Assembly: GCA_013698195.1 (NCBI GenBank)
Contig: JACCVK010000095.1
Span: 1 to 5,343 of the forward strand
DNA length: 5,343 nucleotides
Direction: 5' to 3'
Source of the DNA: Actinomycetota bacterium
GTDB lineage: Bacteria; Actinomycetota; Thermoleophilia; Gaiellales; Gaiellaceae
This document shows positions 5,219-5,343 of this stretch, piece after piece; position 1 is the stretch's first letter, and each line of letters opens with the position of its first letter. Both the position numbers and the translations under genes were made by a program. A model generated the notes under the pieces. That model was not told the DNA's origin and did no database searches. It worked only from the letters and a program-made list of their open reading frames with translations.

Positions 5219-5343
5219 GGAACGAGGATCGTCACCCTTCCGAGATGATGGTCACCCGTTCGGAGGACGAAGTGCCGCCGAAGGTCTAGTCGGGACCGAA
5301 CCTACGGCCGGTTGCCGAAAGCGACGTCCGAACCGACTGTGAG
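5219..5343. other. Upstream region of the GT87 gene at the window edge
   Basis: These 125 nt hold the direct repeat above and no convincing promoter box. On the minus strand one frame is open from the window edge to the TGA at 5252-5254 (30 codons, ending in PTRPSAALRPPNG), so the 3' end of a further minus-strand gene cannot be excluded. It is too short to assign. If real, it would lie 33 nt upstream of the GT87 start and in the same frame. Confidence 0.3.
5227..5265. repeat. Imperfect direct repeat with 20-bp period just upstream of the GT87 gene
   Basis: GATCGTCACCCTTCCGAG (5227-5244) and GATGGTCACCCGTTCGGAG (5247-5265) match at 16 positions if one base is inserted. Their starts are 20 nt apart, about two helical turns, and the nearer copy ends 8 nt from the ATG at 5218. 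This arrangement suits a tandem protein-binding site on one face of the helix, in the place where a ribosome binding site is missing. It could also be a chance or slipped duplication. Confidence 0.4.

Noticed and set aside
5237..5288. Minus-strand peptide ending SSERVTIISEG, resembling the end of the GT-C protein (DDRVTIVLRSPTG)
   Set aside because: An in-frame TAG at 5288-5286 leaves only about 16 codons, and the similarity is four residues long. There is no support for a decayed second copy within the window.
5124..5342. Plus-strand 72-codon open frame at the right edge
   Set aside because: It overlaps the GT87 start in antisense, has no ribosome binding site and no recognisable motif.
1..5343. 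tRNA/rRNA genes, CRISPR arrays, insertion sequences, attachment sites, phage or defence genes
   Set aside because: No cloverleaf-like segments, no spaced repeat arrays, no transposase or integrase motifs and no terminal inverted repeats were seen on either strand.

Overview
The window is high-GC (roughly two thirds G+C by eye), densely packed bacterial DNA with GTG starts and almost no Shine-Dalgarno sequences. It reads as a chromosomal housekeeping and cell-envelope neighbourhood of an actinobacterium. The style of the response regulator (a WVAPQTVKFHLTNIYRKLGV-type recognition helix), the methylmalonyl-CoA mutase N-terminus and the GT-C-type membrane proteins suggest a deep-branching class such as Thermoleophilia (Gaiellales/Solirubrobacterales). 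That placement is inference from remembered family style, not from a search.

Layout, left to right. (1) Positions 1-213, minus strand: the first 71 codons of a methylmalonyl-CoA mutase-type catalytic subunit, cut by the window edge, with a -10-like TACAAT placed so that the transcript would be leaderless. (2) Positions 311-1078, plus: a secreted 255-residue beta-rich protein with a faint resemblance to the eqolisin (peptidase G1) fold. (3) Positions 1075-1848, minus: an exported L,D-transpeptidase (YkuD) with an SH3-like domain. It converges on gene 2, and the two stop codons share one CTAG. (4) Positions 1849-2049: a 201-nt divergent regulatory region with a good minus-strand promoter and two short palindromes. 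(5) Positions 2050-2679, plus: a NarL/LuxR-type response regulator with no kinase in the window. (6) Positions 2683-4116, plus: a polytopic GT-C-like membrane protein starting 3 nt after the regulator, probably translationally coupled. (7) Positions 4085-5218, minus: a GT87/DUF2029-type polyprenyl-phosphate-dependent glycosyltransferase that overlaps gene 6 tail to tail by 32 nt. (8) Positions 5219-5343: upstream region of gene 7 with an imperfect 20-bp-period direct repeat.

Functional reading. Genes 3, 6 and 7 all belong to the envelope (peptidoglycan cross-linking and lipid-linked glycan transfer). Gene 5 sits between them, diverging from the transpeptidase and co-directional with the GT-C protein, so it is a plausible local regulator of envelope functions; this is inference. 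The mutase belongs to propionate/branched-chain acyl-CoA metabolism and appears unrelated to its neighbours.

I found no RNA genes, insertion sequences, CRISPR arrays, phage genes or defence genes, and nothing I would call a new biological system. The most interesting details are small-scale: a candidate leaderless start for the mutase, convergent genes whose stops overlap and whose candidate terminator hairpins lie inside each other's coding ends, a palindrome overlapping the transpeptidase promoter, and an uncharacterised secreted protein.
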